Shown in pieces: positions 1 through 13,457 of a DNA stretch of 25,220 nt (position 1 is the first letter of the stretch; the number at the start of each line of letters is the position of its first letter). The DNA comes from Thermohalobaculum sp035513135. Lineage in GTDB: Bacteria > Pseudomonadota > Alphaproteobacteria > Rhodobacterales > Rhodobacteraceae. A program made the translations under genes and the position numbers. The notes under the pieces were generated by a model. That model was not told the origin of the DNA and made no database searches. It saw only the letters and a program-made list of their open reading frames with translations. The stretch spans positions 1-25,220 of the forward strand of contig DATKCQ010000092.1 of NCBI GenBank assembly GCA_035513135.1, read 5' to 3'.

Positions 1-36
1 GTCGCGGCGCCGCTCGACCTGGTGGCCGCCGGCTGA
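1..36 (+). CDS. 3' end of an unidentified plus-strand gene (partial)
   Basis: Frame 1 is open from the window edge to a TGA at 34-36 and reads VAAPLDLVAAG. All eleven sense codons end in G or C, as in the genes further along. It would converge on the minus-strand PRC-barrel gene that ends at 73. A GC-rich imperfect hairpin follows (arms 35-44 and 45-55, one bulged base), then a 14-bp palindrome at 56-69, which would suit a transcript end although there is no T-run. Eleven residues are too few to name a family, and a chance open frame is possible. Confidence 0.35.
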   Translation, partial: VAAPLDLVAAG

Positions 37-72
37 GCGGCGCCGGCGCCCGCTCCCCGGCGCGCCGGGCGG

Positions 73-579
73 CTACTGCGTGGCGGTCCCGGTGCCGGTC
101 CCGGTCCCGGTCTGCTCCTGCTGCTGCTGGAGCTGCTGGCGCTCGCGCTCGGCGGCCTCGTCGGCCTTGATCCGCGCCAGCGTCTTGAACTCGGGCGCCT
201 CCTCGAGCTCCGCGCGGTTCATGGTGACGAAGCCGCCATAGGCGGTGTCGTCCCACTTGCGCACCTCGACCTCGCTCCAGGCGAGCGCCACGGCCTTGGC
301 GCCGAAGCCCAGGAACCCGCCGATCGAGACGACGATGCCGGCGAGCCGGTCGTCCGCGTCGAGCAACAGGCTGGTGACCTCGCCGATGTGCTCGGGGTTC
401 TCGGACTCGGTGCTGGTGCTGTAGATGTTCATGCCGATCAGGTCGTCGGTCAGGACCTGGGTCTCGTCCTGCTTCTCGATCAGGGCACCGCTGCTCTGGG
501 CGAGCGCGGTGCCGCCCGCCAGCGCGATGGTCACGAGGACGGCGGAGACGCCTCGGGTGATGCTGTGTGGGCTGCGCAT
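73..579 (-). CDS. Exported PRC-barrel domain protein
   Basis: Predicted 168-residue exported protein. Residues 1-28 form a Sec signal peptide (basic start, hydrophobic stretch VSAVLVTIALAGG, cleavage after ALA-Q). Residues about 42-120 match a PRC-barrel: DDLIGMNIYS, then HIGEVTSLLLDADDRLAGIVVSIGGFLG, then a V/W-rich strand and an acidic end. PRC-barrels are small beta-barrels found in RimM, in photosynthetic reaction centre H subunits and in many periplasmic stress proteins; the ligand is unknown here. The C-terminus is low complexity: a charged helix, a Gln run and four TG pairs (157-164). The ATG at 577-579 was chosen because AGGAGGA (585-591, read on the minus strand) sits 5 nt upstream and a signal peptide follows directly. 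It is second in a pair after the DUF4168 gene, with 74 nt between them. Family assignment is fairly firm; function is open. Confidence 0.85.
   Translation of the reverse strand: MRSPHSITRGVSAVLVTIALAGGTALAQSSGALIEKQDETQVLTDDLIGMNIYSTSTESENPEHIGEVTSLLLDADDRLAGIVVSIGGFLGFGAKAVALAWSEVEVRKWDDTAYGGFVTMNRAELEEAPEFKTLARIKADEAAERERQQLQQQQEQTGTGTGTGTATQ
84..112. repeat. Hexanucleotide repeat encoding the TG-rich tail
   Basis: Imperfect tandem copies of a six-base unit (CGGTCC, with one GTGCC variant) encode the alternating Thr-Gly tail of the PRC-barrel protein. A CTG-rich stretch encoding its Gln run follows at about 113-140. Length differences here would change only the disordered tail. Confidence 0.6.
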
Positions 580-604
580 GGCAATCCTCCTTTCGGGTGG
601 GGTG

Positions 605-645
605 GCCCCGGTGCGGCCCCTCCGCGCGGGAGGGGCCGCCGGGGC
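605..645 (-). other. Intercistronic hairpin between the DUF4168 and PRC-barrel genes
   Basis: An 11-bp perfect stem (613-623 with 629-639, loop 624-628 GCGCG) is extended by about 6 bp (605-610 with 640-645) across a 2-nt bulge. It lies between the TAA of the DUF4168 gene (654-656) and the Shine-Dalgarno of the PRC-barrel gene (585-591). No U-run follows, so a leaky terminator, RNA-processing site or 3'-end stabiliser for the first cistron are all possible. The structure is read directly from the bases; the role is inferred. Confidence 0.5.
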
Positions 646-653
646 GCCGGACG

Positions 654-1082
654 TTACTGGGTGTCCGACTGCATGTACTGGTTGATCCGCTGGGAGAGCG
701 CGGGATCGTCGGCCGAGGCCTCGATGATGGCGTTGTACTCCTCGACGCTGATGCCTGGCGCCGCCTCGACCGCACCGGCCATCTCGGCGTTGGCCTCCTC
801 GGCGAGCTGCTGGCGCTGCTCCTCGCTCTCGGCCTCCTGGATCCGGGCCACGTAGTCGGCGCGGATCTCCTGGATCTCCAGCGCCGCCATGGCGAAGGAC
901 TGGAGCTGGTCGTCGCTGAACGACTGCGACTGGGCGAGCTGCATGCCGGCCGTCTGGCCCGCGACCGCGGGCGCCCCGGCCCCGAGCGCTCCGGCCCCGA
1001 GCGCCCCGGCCCCGAGCGCCCCGGCCCCGAGCGTGAGGCCGAGGGCGGCGAGAATGGCGGCGGGAAGGCGGAAGTGAGTCAT
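654..1082 (-). CDS. Exported DUF4168 domain protein
   Basis: 142 residues. The signal peptide (1 to about 42) has an unusually long, repetitive hydrophobic part made of GALGA units. The mature part (55-137) matches the DUF4168 pattern: FSDDQLQSFAMAALEIQEI, a charged helix with EEQRQQLAEEANAEM, then ISVEEYNAIIEASADDPALSQRI. DUF4168 proteins are small, helical, secreted or periplasmic proteins of unknown function. The ATG at 1080-1082 precedes a typical n-region (MTHFRLPAAIL), and a weak purine-rich GGAGCG lies upstream. It is the first gene of a pair with the PRC-barrel gene, so the two products may share an envelope-stress role (inference from context only). Confidence 0.8.
   Translation of the reverse strand: MTHFRLPAAILAALGLTLGAGALGAGALGAGALGAGAPAVAGQTAGMQLAQSQSFSDDQLQSFAMAALEIQEIRADYVARIQEAESEEQRQQLAEEANAEMAGAVEAAPGISVEEYNAIIEASADDPALSQRINQYMQSDTQ
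978..1033. repeat. 15-bp tandem repeat inside the DUF4168 signal peptide
   Basis: About 3.7 copies of a 15-bp unit (plus strand GGCCCCGAGCGCCCC, first copy with one T) run in frame. Each encodes five residues (GALGA register) of the signal-peptide core. Gain or loss of a unit keeps the frame and changes the hydrophobic length by five residues. Confidence 0.85.
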
Positions 1083-1368
1083 GATGTCTGTCGCTCCGTT
1101 GTGATTTCGGATCCGTTCGTGTCTCGTCGTGTCTCGCGGCCCGTGCCCCGGACACCGCTTCGGGCGGCTTGCGTGACGCGGACCTGTGATAGAGACAGCC
1201 CCGGAGGCGCCCGTGTTCCATCGAAGGGCGGATTTTTTCGGTTTTTCCCCAATTTTCCCGATTTTCCCGTGCGCGGGAACTTTGTCCGGGGCCGGGCTGT
1301 CTTAACCGGGTAGGGCAAACGCCGCAGGAGGATCCCTTGGGCGAGCAGGTGTCGCAGCAGAGCTGAGG
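1083..1368. other. Intergenic region with phased A-tracts
   Basis: 286 bases separate the start of the DUF4168 gene from the end of the MTHFR gene, both on the minus strand. It should carry the promoter of the DUF4168/PRC-barrel pair. Four T-runs (1233-1238, 1242-1246, 1253-1256, 1262-1265) are spaced 8-11 bp apart, making the only AT-rich island nearby; on the minus strand they are phased A-tracts about 150-185 bp upstream of the DUF4168 start. A 6-bp-arm hairpin (1264-1269 with 1274-1279) overlaps the last tract but lacks a U-run in the MTHFR transcript direction. I see no convincing -10/-35 pair and no small gene. Confidence 0.45.
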
Positions 1369-2376
1369 CTAGCGCCCCGGCACGCGGCCGCGCCGCGCGG
1401 CGGCGGCGCGGCCCTCGAGCACGCCGGACTCGGCGATGATCTCGGAGACCAGGTGCTCGCGCCGATAGGCCATGACGTGCACGCCGGCGACGCCCTTGAT
1501 CTCGCGGATCTGCTGGATCAGCTCGATGCACAGGCGCTTGCCCTCGTCGGCGGGCTTTTGCGCGCCCTCGAGCCGCGCGATGACGCTGTCGGGGATGTGG
1601 ATGCCCGGCACGTTCGAGCGCATCCAGCGCGCCGCCTTGCCCGAGGCGAGCGGGCCGACGCCGGCGAGGATGTAGACCCGCCTGTCGAGCCCGAGGTCGC
1701 GCACCCGTTCCATGAACCGCTCGAACAGGGGCATCTCGAAGATGTAGTTGGTCTGAATGAAGTCGGCGCCCGCCTCGACCTTCTTGGCCAGCCGGTTGGG
1801 GCGCCATTCGTGCGGCTCGATGCACGGGTTCTCGGCGGCGCCGAGGAACATGCGCGGCGGCCGGGTGATCCTGCGCCCCGAGAGGAACACGCCCTCGTCG
1901 CGCATGGTGCGGATGGTGCGCAGGAGCGACACCGAGTCGAAGTCGAAGACCGGCCTGGCGCCGGGCTGGTCGCCCACCCCCACCCCGTCGCCGGTGAGGC
2001 AAAGGACGTTCCTGACCCCCATCGCCGCGGCGCCCAGCACGTCGCCCTGGATGGCGATGCGGTTCCGGTCGCGGCACGAGATCTGGTAGATCGTGCCGTA
2101 GCCCGCCCGGGTCAGCAGGGCGCAGATGCCGATCGAGGACATGTGGCAGTTGGCACCCGAGGCGTCCGTGGCGTTGATCGCGTCGACCACCTCGGCGAGC
2201 GGCCGGGCGGCCTCGAAGACATCGGCCGGGTCCGCCGAGTCGGGCGGGTTGAGCTCGGCGGTCACCGCGAAGCGCCCGGCCCGCAGCACGCGCTCGAGCC
2301 GCGAGCCGGAGACGTGGCCGGCGGGCGGCTCCTCGTAGGGGCGGAACGGCTCGGGGAGGTCGGGCTGGTCGGGCAT
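1369..2376 (-). CDS. Methylenetetrahydrofolate reductase family protein
   Basis: 335 residues with the MTHFR fold (PF02219). Family members reduce 5,10-methylene-THF to 5-methyl-THF with bound flavin, or run the reverse reaction in methyl-oxidising pathways. E41 (in VTAELNPPD) and D130 (in LCLTGD) align with E. coli MetF Glu28 and Asp120. Other typical segments are INATDASGANCHMSSI (68-82), YQISCRDRNR (97-106), the QTNYIFEM region and the late GVHVMAY. The ATG at 2374-2376 overlaps the upstream TGA as TGATG, pointing to translational coupling with the Cys-rich partner. This pairing resembles the MetV-MetF arrangement of acetogens and related proteobacterial pairs more than a lone biosynthetic metF. 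The electron donor and direction in vivo cannot be read from sequence. The last 15 residues are Arg/Ala-rich and look unstructured. Confidence 0.85.
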   Translation of the reverse strand: MPDQPDLPEPFRPYEEPPAGHVSGSRLERVLRAGRFAVTAELNPPDSADPADVFEAARPLAEVVDAINATDASGANCHMSSIGICALLTRAGYGTIYQISCRDRNRIAIQGDVLGAAAMGVRNVLCLTGDGVGVGDQPGARPVFDFDSVSLLRTIRTMRDEGVFLSGRRITRPPRMFLGAAENPCIEPHEWRPNRLAKKVEAGADFIQTNYIFEMPLFERFMERVRDLGLDRRVYILAGVGPLASGKAARWMRSNVPGIHIPDSVIARLEGAQKPADEGKRLCIELIQQIREIKGVAGVHVMAYRREHLVSEIIAESGVLEGRAAAARRGRVPGR

Positions 2377-2954
2377 CAGCGGCGCGCCTCGCGGTTGACC
2401 GCGCGCGCCGGCTCGGGCGCCAGCGGCGCCGTGGCGGGCTCGTGCTCGCGCGCGGCGGGGAAGGCGCGGGCGAGCGCGGTGCGCCCGGCCTCGCGCGCCT
2501 CGCGCAGCCGCGCCGCCTTCTCGCGGGCCACCCGCAGCCACGACGACGACCCCTTCAGGCGGTGGTCGACGGGCGGCTGGACCTCGTGGATGCGCGGGCC
2601 GTTCTGCATGGCCTGCGCGCCGTCCCAGGCCTGCACCCAGACGCATTTCATCCAGGGCTTGACCTCGCAGTAGCCGCCCGGCCGCACGCCGCCGCAGGGG
2701 CCGTTCCTGAGCTGCTTGGGGCAGTTCATCGGGCACGACATGCCGGTCGAGGAGAGCACGCACTGGCCGCACATCTGGCAGTCGAACAGGAGGCCCTTGA
2801 CGCCCTGCTCGACCAGGGCGACGGGGCGCTCGATCCGGTCGTAGCCGATGCGGCGGAACACCGGGTCGAGCCCGATCATCACGCGCTCGAGCCGCTGGTA
2901 GATCCATTCGAAGGCGCGGGCGTGGCGGACGGCGAACAGGCGCGCACGATACAT
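2376..2954 (-). CDS. MetV-like, MTHFR C-terminal domain protein (Cys-rich)
   Basis: 192 residues matching the MTHFR_C / MetV type (PF12225). Eight cysteines cluster in the middle: C59-x2-C62-x2-C65, C74-x3-C78, C87 (GPCGG), C96 and C104. The run LFDCQMCGQC through SCPMNCPKQLRNGPCGG is the family hallmark and probably binds an Fe-S cluster or zinc. In acetogens MetV forms a complex with MetF and is thought to carry electrons to it. Residues 1-50 are a helical lead-in, and 140-192 are Ala/Arg/Glu-rich and probably flexible. The ATG at 2952-2954 has GGAGAG a few bases upstream and begins MYRARLF. It is the first gene of the pair. No corrinoid methyltransferase or methylamine/betaine gene is in the window, so the one-carbon donor is unknown. 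Confidence 0.82.
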   Translation of the reverse strand: MYRARLFAVRHARAFEWIYQRLERVMIGLDPVFRRIGYDRIERPVALVEQGVKGLLFDCQMCGQCVLSSTGMSCPMNCPKQLRNGPCGGVRPGGYCEVKPWMKCVWVQAWDGAQAMQNGPRIHEVQPPVDHRLKGSSSWLRVAREKAARLREAREAGRTALARAFPAAREHEPATAPLAPEPARAVNREARR

Positions 2955-3204
2955 GGGGCTCTCCGAGGGGCTCTGCGGGCTGGTTCGTCCCGGGTCAGGA
3001 TCGCGGGTTTGGCACGCCGGCGCAAGCCGGGGCTTGGCGTATGGCGACGCCCGCGCCGCCGGTTGCGACCCCGGTTGCAAACCTTTGGGGGGCGCCGGAT
3101 CAACTTGCGGTGAGCGGGCTCGCCTGCGCGGTCCTCGGGGGTAAATTTCCGGGGTATCGCGGTGCGGACGTGGCGTGCTGAAAGTTCCGCCTGGAGGTGA
3201 GTCC
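2955..3204. other. Divergent intergenic region between the MetV-like and YHS genes
   Basis: 250 bases between oppositely transcribed genes, so promoters for both should lie here. Visible features are a direct repeat of GGTTGC (first copy followed by GACCCC, second by AAACC, about 3060-3082) and an AT-richer stretch around 3141-3156 (GTAAATTTCC then GGTATC) about 50-60 bp before the YHS start. I could not find a convincing -35/-10 pair in either direction and see no credible small gene. Confidence 0.35.
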
Positions 3205-3687
3205 ATGCCGAGACTGTCGCGACGCAACCTGCTGATCGGCGCCGGAGCCGCCGGGGTGGCGGCCGTTGCCGTGGTGCTGGCGGCCGGCCCGAAGGAATTC
3301 GCCGCCGGGCCGGTGTTCACCGAGGACGGCCTGGCGATCCGGGGCTACGACCCGGTGGCCTACTTCACCGAGGGCGCCCCGGTGCCGGGCGACCCGGCGC
3401 ACACCGCCGAGTGGCGCGGCGCCGTGTGGCGCTTCGCCAGCGCCGGGAACCGCGACCGGTTCCTCGCCGAGCCGGAGCGGTATGCCCCCGCCTTTGGCGG
3501 GTACTGCGCCTGGGCGGTGGCGGCGAAGGGCGCGCTCTACTCGACGCAGCCGTCGAACTGGACGATCCACGAGGGGCGGCTGTTCCTCAACTACAACGAC
3601 GACATCCAGGCCCGCTTCGAGACCGACATCCCCGGCTTCGTCGCCGAGGCCGACCGGCGCTGGCCCGCGATCCTCGCCGAGGGCTGA
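3205..3687 (+). CDS. Tat-exported YHS domain protein
   Basis: 160 residues. The N-terminus MPRLSRRNLLIGAGAAG carries a twin-arginine motif (S5-R6-R7-N8-L9-L10) and a hydrophobic stretch to about residue 27, so export through Tat or membrane anchoring is predicted. Residues 45-155 match the YHS-domain (seleno)protein family: IRGYDPVAYF (45-54), ERYAPAFGGYCAWAV (91-105), LFLNYNDDIQARF and a final DIPGF...RRWP. YHS domains bind metals in several families. The single cysteine, C101, sits in the GGYCA motif. The ATG at 3205 is preferred over an in-frame upstream start at 3175 because GGAGG (3193-3197) is 7 nt upstream and the Tat signal then begins correctly. The gene stands alone, with a terminator-like hairpin after it. 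Confidence 0.85.
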   Translation: MPRLSRRNLLIGAGAAGVAAVAVVLAAGPKEFAAGPVFTEDGLAIRGYDPVAYFTEGAPVPGDPAHTAEWRGAVWRFASAGNRDRFLAEPERYAPAFGGYCAWAVAAKGALYSTQPSNWTIHEGRLFLNYNDDIQARFETDIPGFVAEADRRWPAILAEG

Positions 3688-3698
3688 GCGCGGGTTTT

Positions 3699-3718
3699 CC
3701 GCCTGCCGGGCGGATTTT
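3699..3718 (+). terminator. Terminator-like hairpin after the YHS gene
   Basis: CCGCC (3699-3703), loop TGCCG, GGCGG (3709-3713), followed by ATTTT (3714-3718), 11 nt after the YHS stop. The stem is short and the T-run is only four bases, so this is a weak intrinsic terminator candidate. A second, stronger stem lies at 3721-3746. Confidence 0.5.
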
Positions 3719-3720
3719 CC

Positions 3721-3746
3721 GGCCGGGGCGTTGCAAGGCCCCGGCC
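3721..3746. other. 9-bp perfect hairpin upstream of the glg/tre operon
   Basis: GGCCGGGGC (3721-3729) pairs with GCCCCGGCC (3738-3746) around the loop GTTGCAAG. It could act with the preceding stem to end YHS transcription. The loop contains TTGCAA, which also serves as the -35 candidate of the operon promoter. Confidence 0.5.
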
Positions 3747-3758
3747 GCTCCCTATTAT
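3731..3758 (+). promoter_or_regulatory. Candidate sigma70-type promoter of the glgE-treY operon
   Basis: TTGCAA (3731-3736) and TATTAT (3753-3758) are separated by 16 bp. TATTAT matches the TATAAT consensus at five of six positions, and TTGCAA matches TTGACA at four of six. The expected start of transcription is near 3765, leaving a leader of about 110 nt before glgE. A small dyad, AGGCG-TGA-CGCCT (3776-3788), lies just downstream and could be an operator. Read by eye only; no start-site data. Confidence 0.45.
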
Positions 3759-3802
3759 GCACGCAGGGCCCCGGCAGGCGTGACGCCTCGCGAAACGGGG
3801 CG

Positions 3803-3820
3803 GCCCGCCGACAGGCGGGC
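3803..3820 (+). other. Leader hairpin in the glgE 5' untranslated region
   Basis: GCCCGCC (3803-3809), tetraloop GACA, GGCGGGC (3814-3820): a perfect 7-bp stem in the predicted leader. If the alternative glgE start at 3825 were used, its weak AGG would be buried in this stem; the start at 3876 is free of it. Any regulatory effect is inference. Confidence 0.4.
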
Positions 3821-3875
3821 TTCGATGATCATCCGGACCTTCGGGGGACTGCGAGTGCCGGTCAGGACCAAGCGT

Positions 3876-9153
<5,278 letters not shown>

Positions 9154-9154
<1 letters not shown>

Positions 9155-11355
9155 TGCGCGGCGAGGCTGCGACCGCGCCGCTGCCGCCCGAGGTCTGCGA
9201 GGCCATCGCGCTGGGGCGGCTCGGCGACCCGTTCCGCTGGCTGGGCATGCACGCGACGCCCGACGGGCTGCGCGTCGCGGCCTTCGACCCCGGCGCGGCG
9301 CAGGCCTGGGTGACGGATGCCAGGGGCAAGGCGGTGGCCGAGCTGGCGCGGGTGCACGAGGCCGGGGTGTTCGCCGGCCACCTGCCGCGGCGCAGGAAGC
9401 CGTTCGCCTACCGGCTCGCCTTCCACGGCGACGGCAGGGACTGGGGCGGGCACGACGCCTATGCCTTCGGCCCGATCCTCGGCGACCTCGACGCGCACCT
9501 GATCGCCGAGGGGCGGCATCTGGAGCTCTACACCAGGCTGGGTGCGCAGCCGATGCGGCACGAGGGGGCGGAGGGCACCGCCTTCGCCGTCTGGGCGCCC
9601 AACGCGCGGCGCGTCAGCGTGGTCGGCGACTTCAACTTCTGGGACGGGCGGCGCCACCCGATGCGCCTGCGCCACCGGCCCGGCGTGTGGGAGCTGTTCC
9701 TGCCGGGCGTGGCCCCGGGCACGCGCTACAAGTTCGAGATCGTCGGTGCGGCGGGCGAGGTCGAGCCCTTGAAGGCCGACCCCGTGGGCTTTCGCCACGA
9801 GCCGCCGCCGGCGACCGCCTCGGTGGTGCACGGCCTGCCCGAGCCGGCCGGGGAGCCGGACTGGGACAAGGGGCTGGCGGCGCGCCAGGCGCCGGGCGCG
9901 CCCATGTCGGTCTACGAGGTGCACCTGGGCTCGTGGCGCCGGGCCGAGGGCGAGCGCTGGCTCACCTATGACGAGCTGGCCGGGACGCTGGTGCCCTATG
10001 CGCGCGACATGGGGTTCACGCATCTGGAGTTCATGCCGGTCACCGAGCACCCGTTCACCGGGTCGTGGGGCTACCAGCCGGTCGGCCTCTACGCGCCGAC
10101 CGCGCGGTTCGGCGACCCCGAGGGGTTCCGCCGCCTGGTGCGGGCCTGCCACGCGGCGGATCTCGGCGTGATCATCGACTGGGTGCCGGCGCATTTCCCG
10201 TCCGATCCGCACGGGCTGGGGCGCTTCGACGGCACGCATCTCTACGAGCACGCCGACCCGCGGCTCGGCTTCCACCTGGACTGGAACACGCTGATCTACA
10301 ATTTCGGACGGCGCGAGGTGGCGAACTTCCTTGTCGCCAACGCGCTGTTCTGGCTCGAACGCTACGGCGTGGACGGGCTGCGCGTCGATGCGGTGGCCTC
10401 GATGCTCTATCTCGACTACTCGCGGCCCGCCGACCAGTGGGTGCCCAACGTCTACGGCGGGCGCGAGAACCTCGAGGCGATCGCGCTCCTGCGCGAGGTC
10501 AACCGGCTGATCGCCGAGCGCCACCCGGGCCGCGTCGCCGTCGCCGAGGAATCGACCGCCTGGCCCGGCGTCTCGCGGCCCGTGGGGGAGGGCGGCCTGG
10601 GCTTCCACTACAAGTGGAACATGGGCTGGATGCACGACACGCTGGTCTACATGGCGAAGGACCCGGCCTGGCGCAGCCACCACCACCACCTGATGACCTT
10701 CGGCATCGACTATGCCTTCTCGGAGAACTTCGTGCTGCCGCTGAGCCACGACGAGGTGGTGCACGGCAAGGGCTCGCTGATCGGCAAGATGCCCGGCGAC
10801 CGCTGGCAGCGCTTCGCCAACCTGCGCGCCTATTACGGCTTCATGTGGACGCATCCGGGCAAGAAGCTCTTGTTCATGGGCGGCGAGTTCGGCCAGGAGC
10901 GCGAGTGGGACCACGACCGCTCGCTCGACTGGCACCTCTTGGACGACCCGGCGCATGGCGGGCTGCAACGCCTGGTGCGCGACCTCAACTCGCTCTACCG
11001 CGCCAGCCCGGCGCTGCACGGGCTCGACTGCGACCCGGCCGGCTTCGCCTGGATCGAGGGCGGCGACACGGAGCAGAGCGTGTTCTCCTACGAGCGCCGC
11101 GGACCGGGGGGCGAGCGCGCCGTGGTGGTTGCCAACATGACCCCCGTGGTGCGCCACGACTACGCCATCGGCGTGCCGCTGCCGGGCGTCTGGCGCGAGC
11201 GGCTGAACACCGACGCGGGCGTCTACGGCGGCGCCGACATCGGCAACGCCGGCCGCGTCGAGGCCGAGGCGGTGCCGCTGCACGGGCGCCCCGCCTCGCT
11301 GCGCTTGACGCTGCCGCCGCTTGGCACGATTGTCCTCGAACCCGATCCCACCTGA
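9154..11355 (+). CDS. glgB: 1,4-alpha-glucan branching enzyme GlgB
   Basis: 733 residues, the usual size of an E. coli-type branching enzyme, which cuts alpha-1,4 chains and reattaches them as alpha-1,6 branches. Domain order: N1 beta-sandwich (about 15-115), CBM48 (about 125-225, FAVWAPNARRVSVVGDFN), GH13 barrel (about 250-600) and a C-terminal all-beta domain. Catalytic residues are D412 (GLRVDAVASM), E465 (VAEESTAWPGVSRP) and D533 (LSHDEVVHGK), with the same spacing as E. coli D405, E458 and D526. GGRENLEA (435-442) is also conserved. The ATG at 9154 overlaps the treS-mak TGA as TGATG. In the operon it branches the glucan made by GlgE; a glycogen synthase product could also be a substrate if one exists elsewhere. 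Confidence 0.95.
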
Positions 11356-11369
11356 AGGATACGACGCGC

Positions 11370-13453
<2,084 letters not shown>

Positions 13454-13457
<4 letters not shown>

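Noticed and set aside
84..1033. Short repeats considered as a CRISPR array or integration site.
   Set aside because: The repeats are contiguous coding repeats of 6 and 15 bp with no spacers. No tRNA, integrase, transposase or target-site duplication was found anywhere in the window.
1186..1219. GGAAC, 17-bp spacer and TGTC on the minus strand upstream of the DUF4168 gene, like an alphaproteobacterial EcfG stress promoter.
   Set aside because: The -10 box should be close to CGTT and only the -35 part fits. One short match is expected by chance; a mapped start site would be needed.
1235..1279. T-rich run and small hairpin (1264-1279) as an intrinsic terminator for the MTHFR gene.
   Set aside because: In the direction of that transcript the run is A, not U, and the stem is only 6 bp, so it does not fit an intrinsic terminator.
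3008..3024. TTGGCACG-CCGG-CGCAAG resembling a sigma54 promoter on the plus strand.
   Set aside because: The -24 part is good, but the -12 GC is one base out of register and the TTGC core is missing. It also lies about 180 bp from the YHS start.
3175..3204. Upstream in-frame start of the YHS gene at 3175.
   Set aside because: It would put ten residues before the twin-arginine signal and has no ribosome binding site, whereas GGAGG is well placed for 3205.
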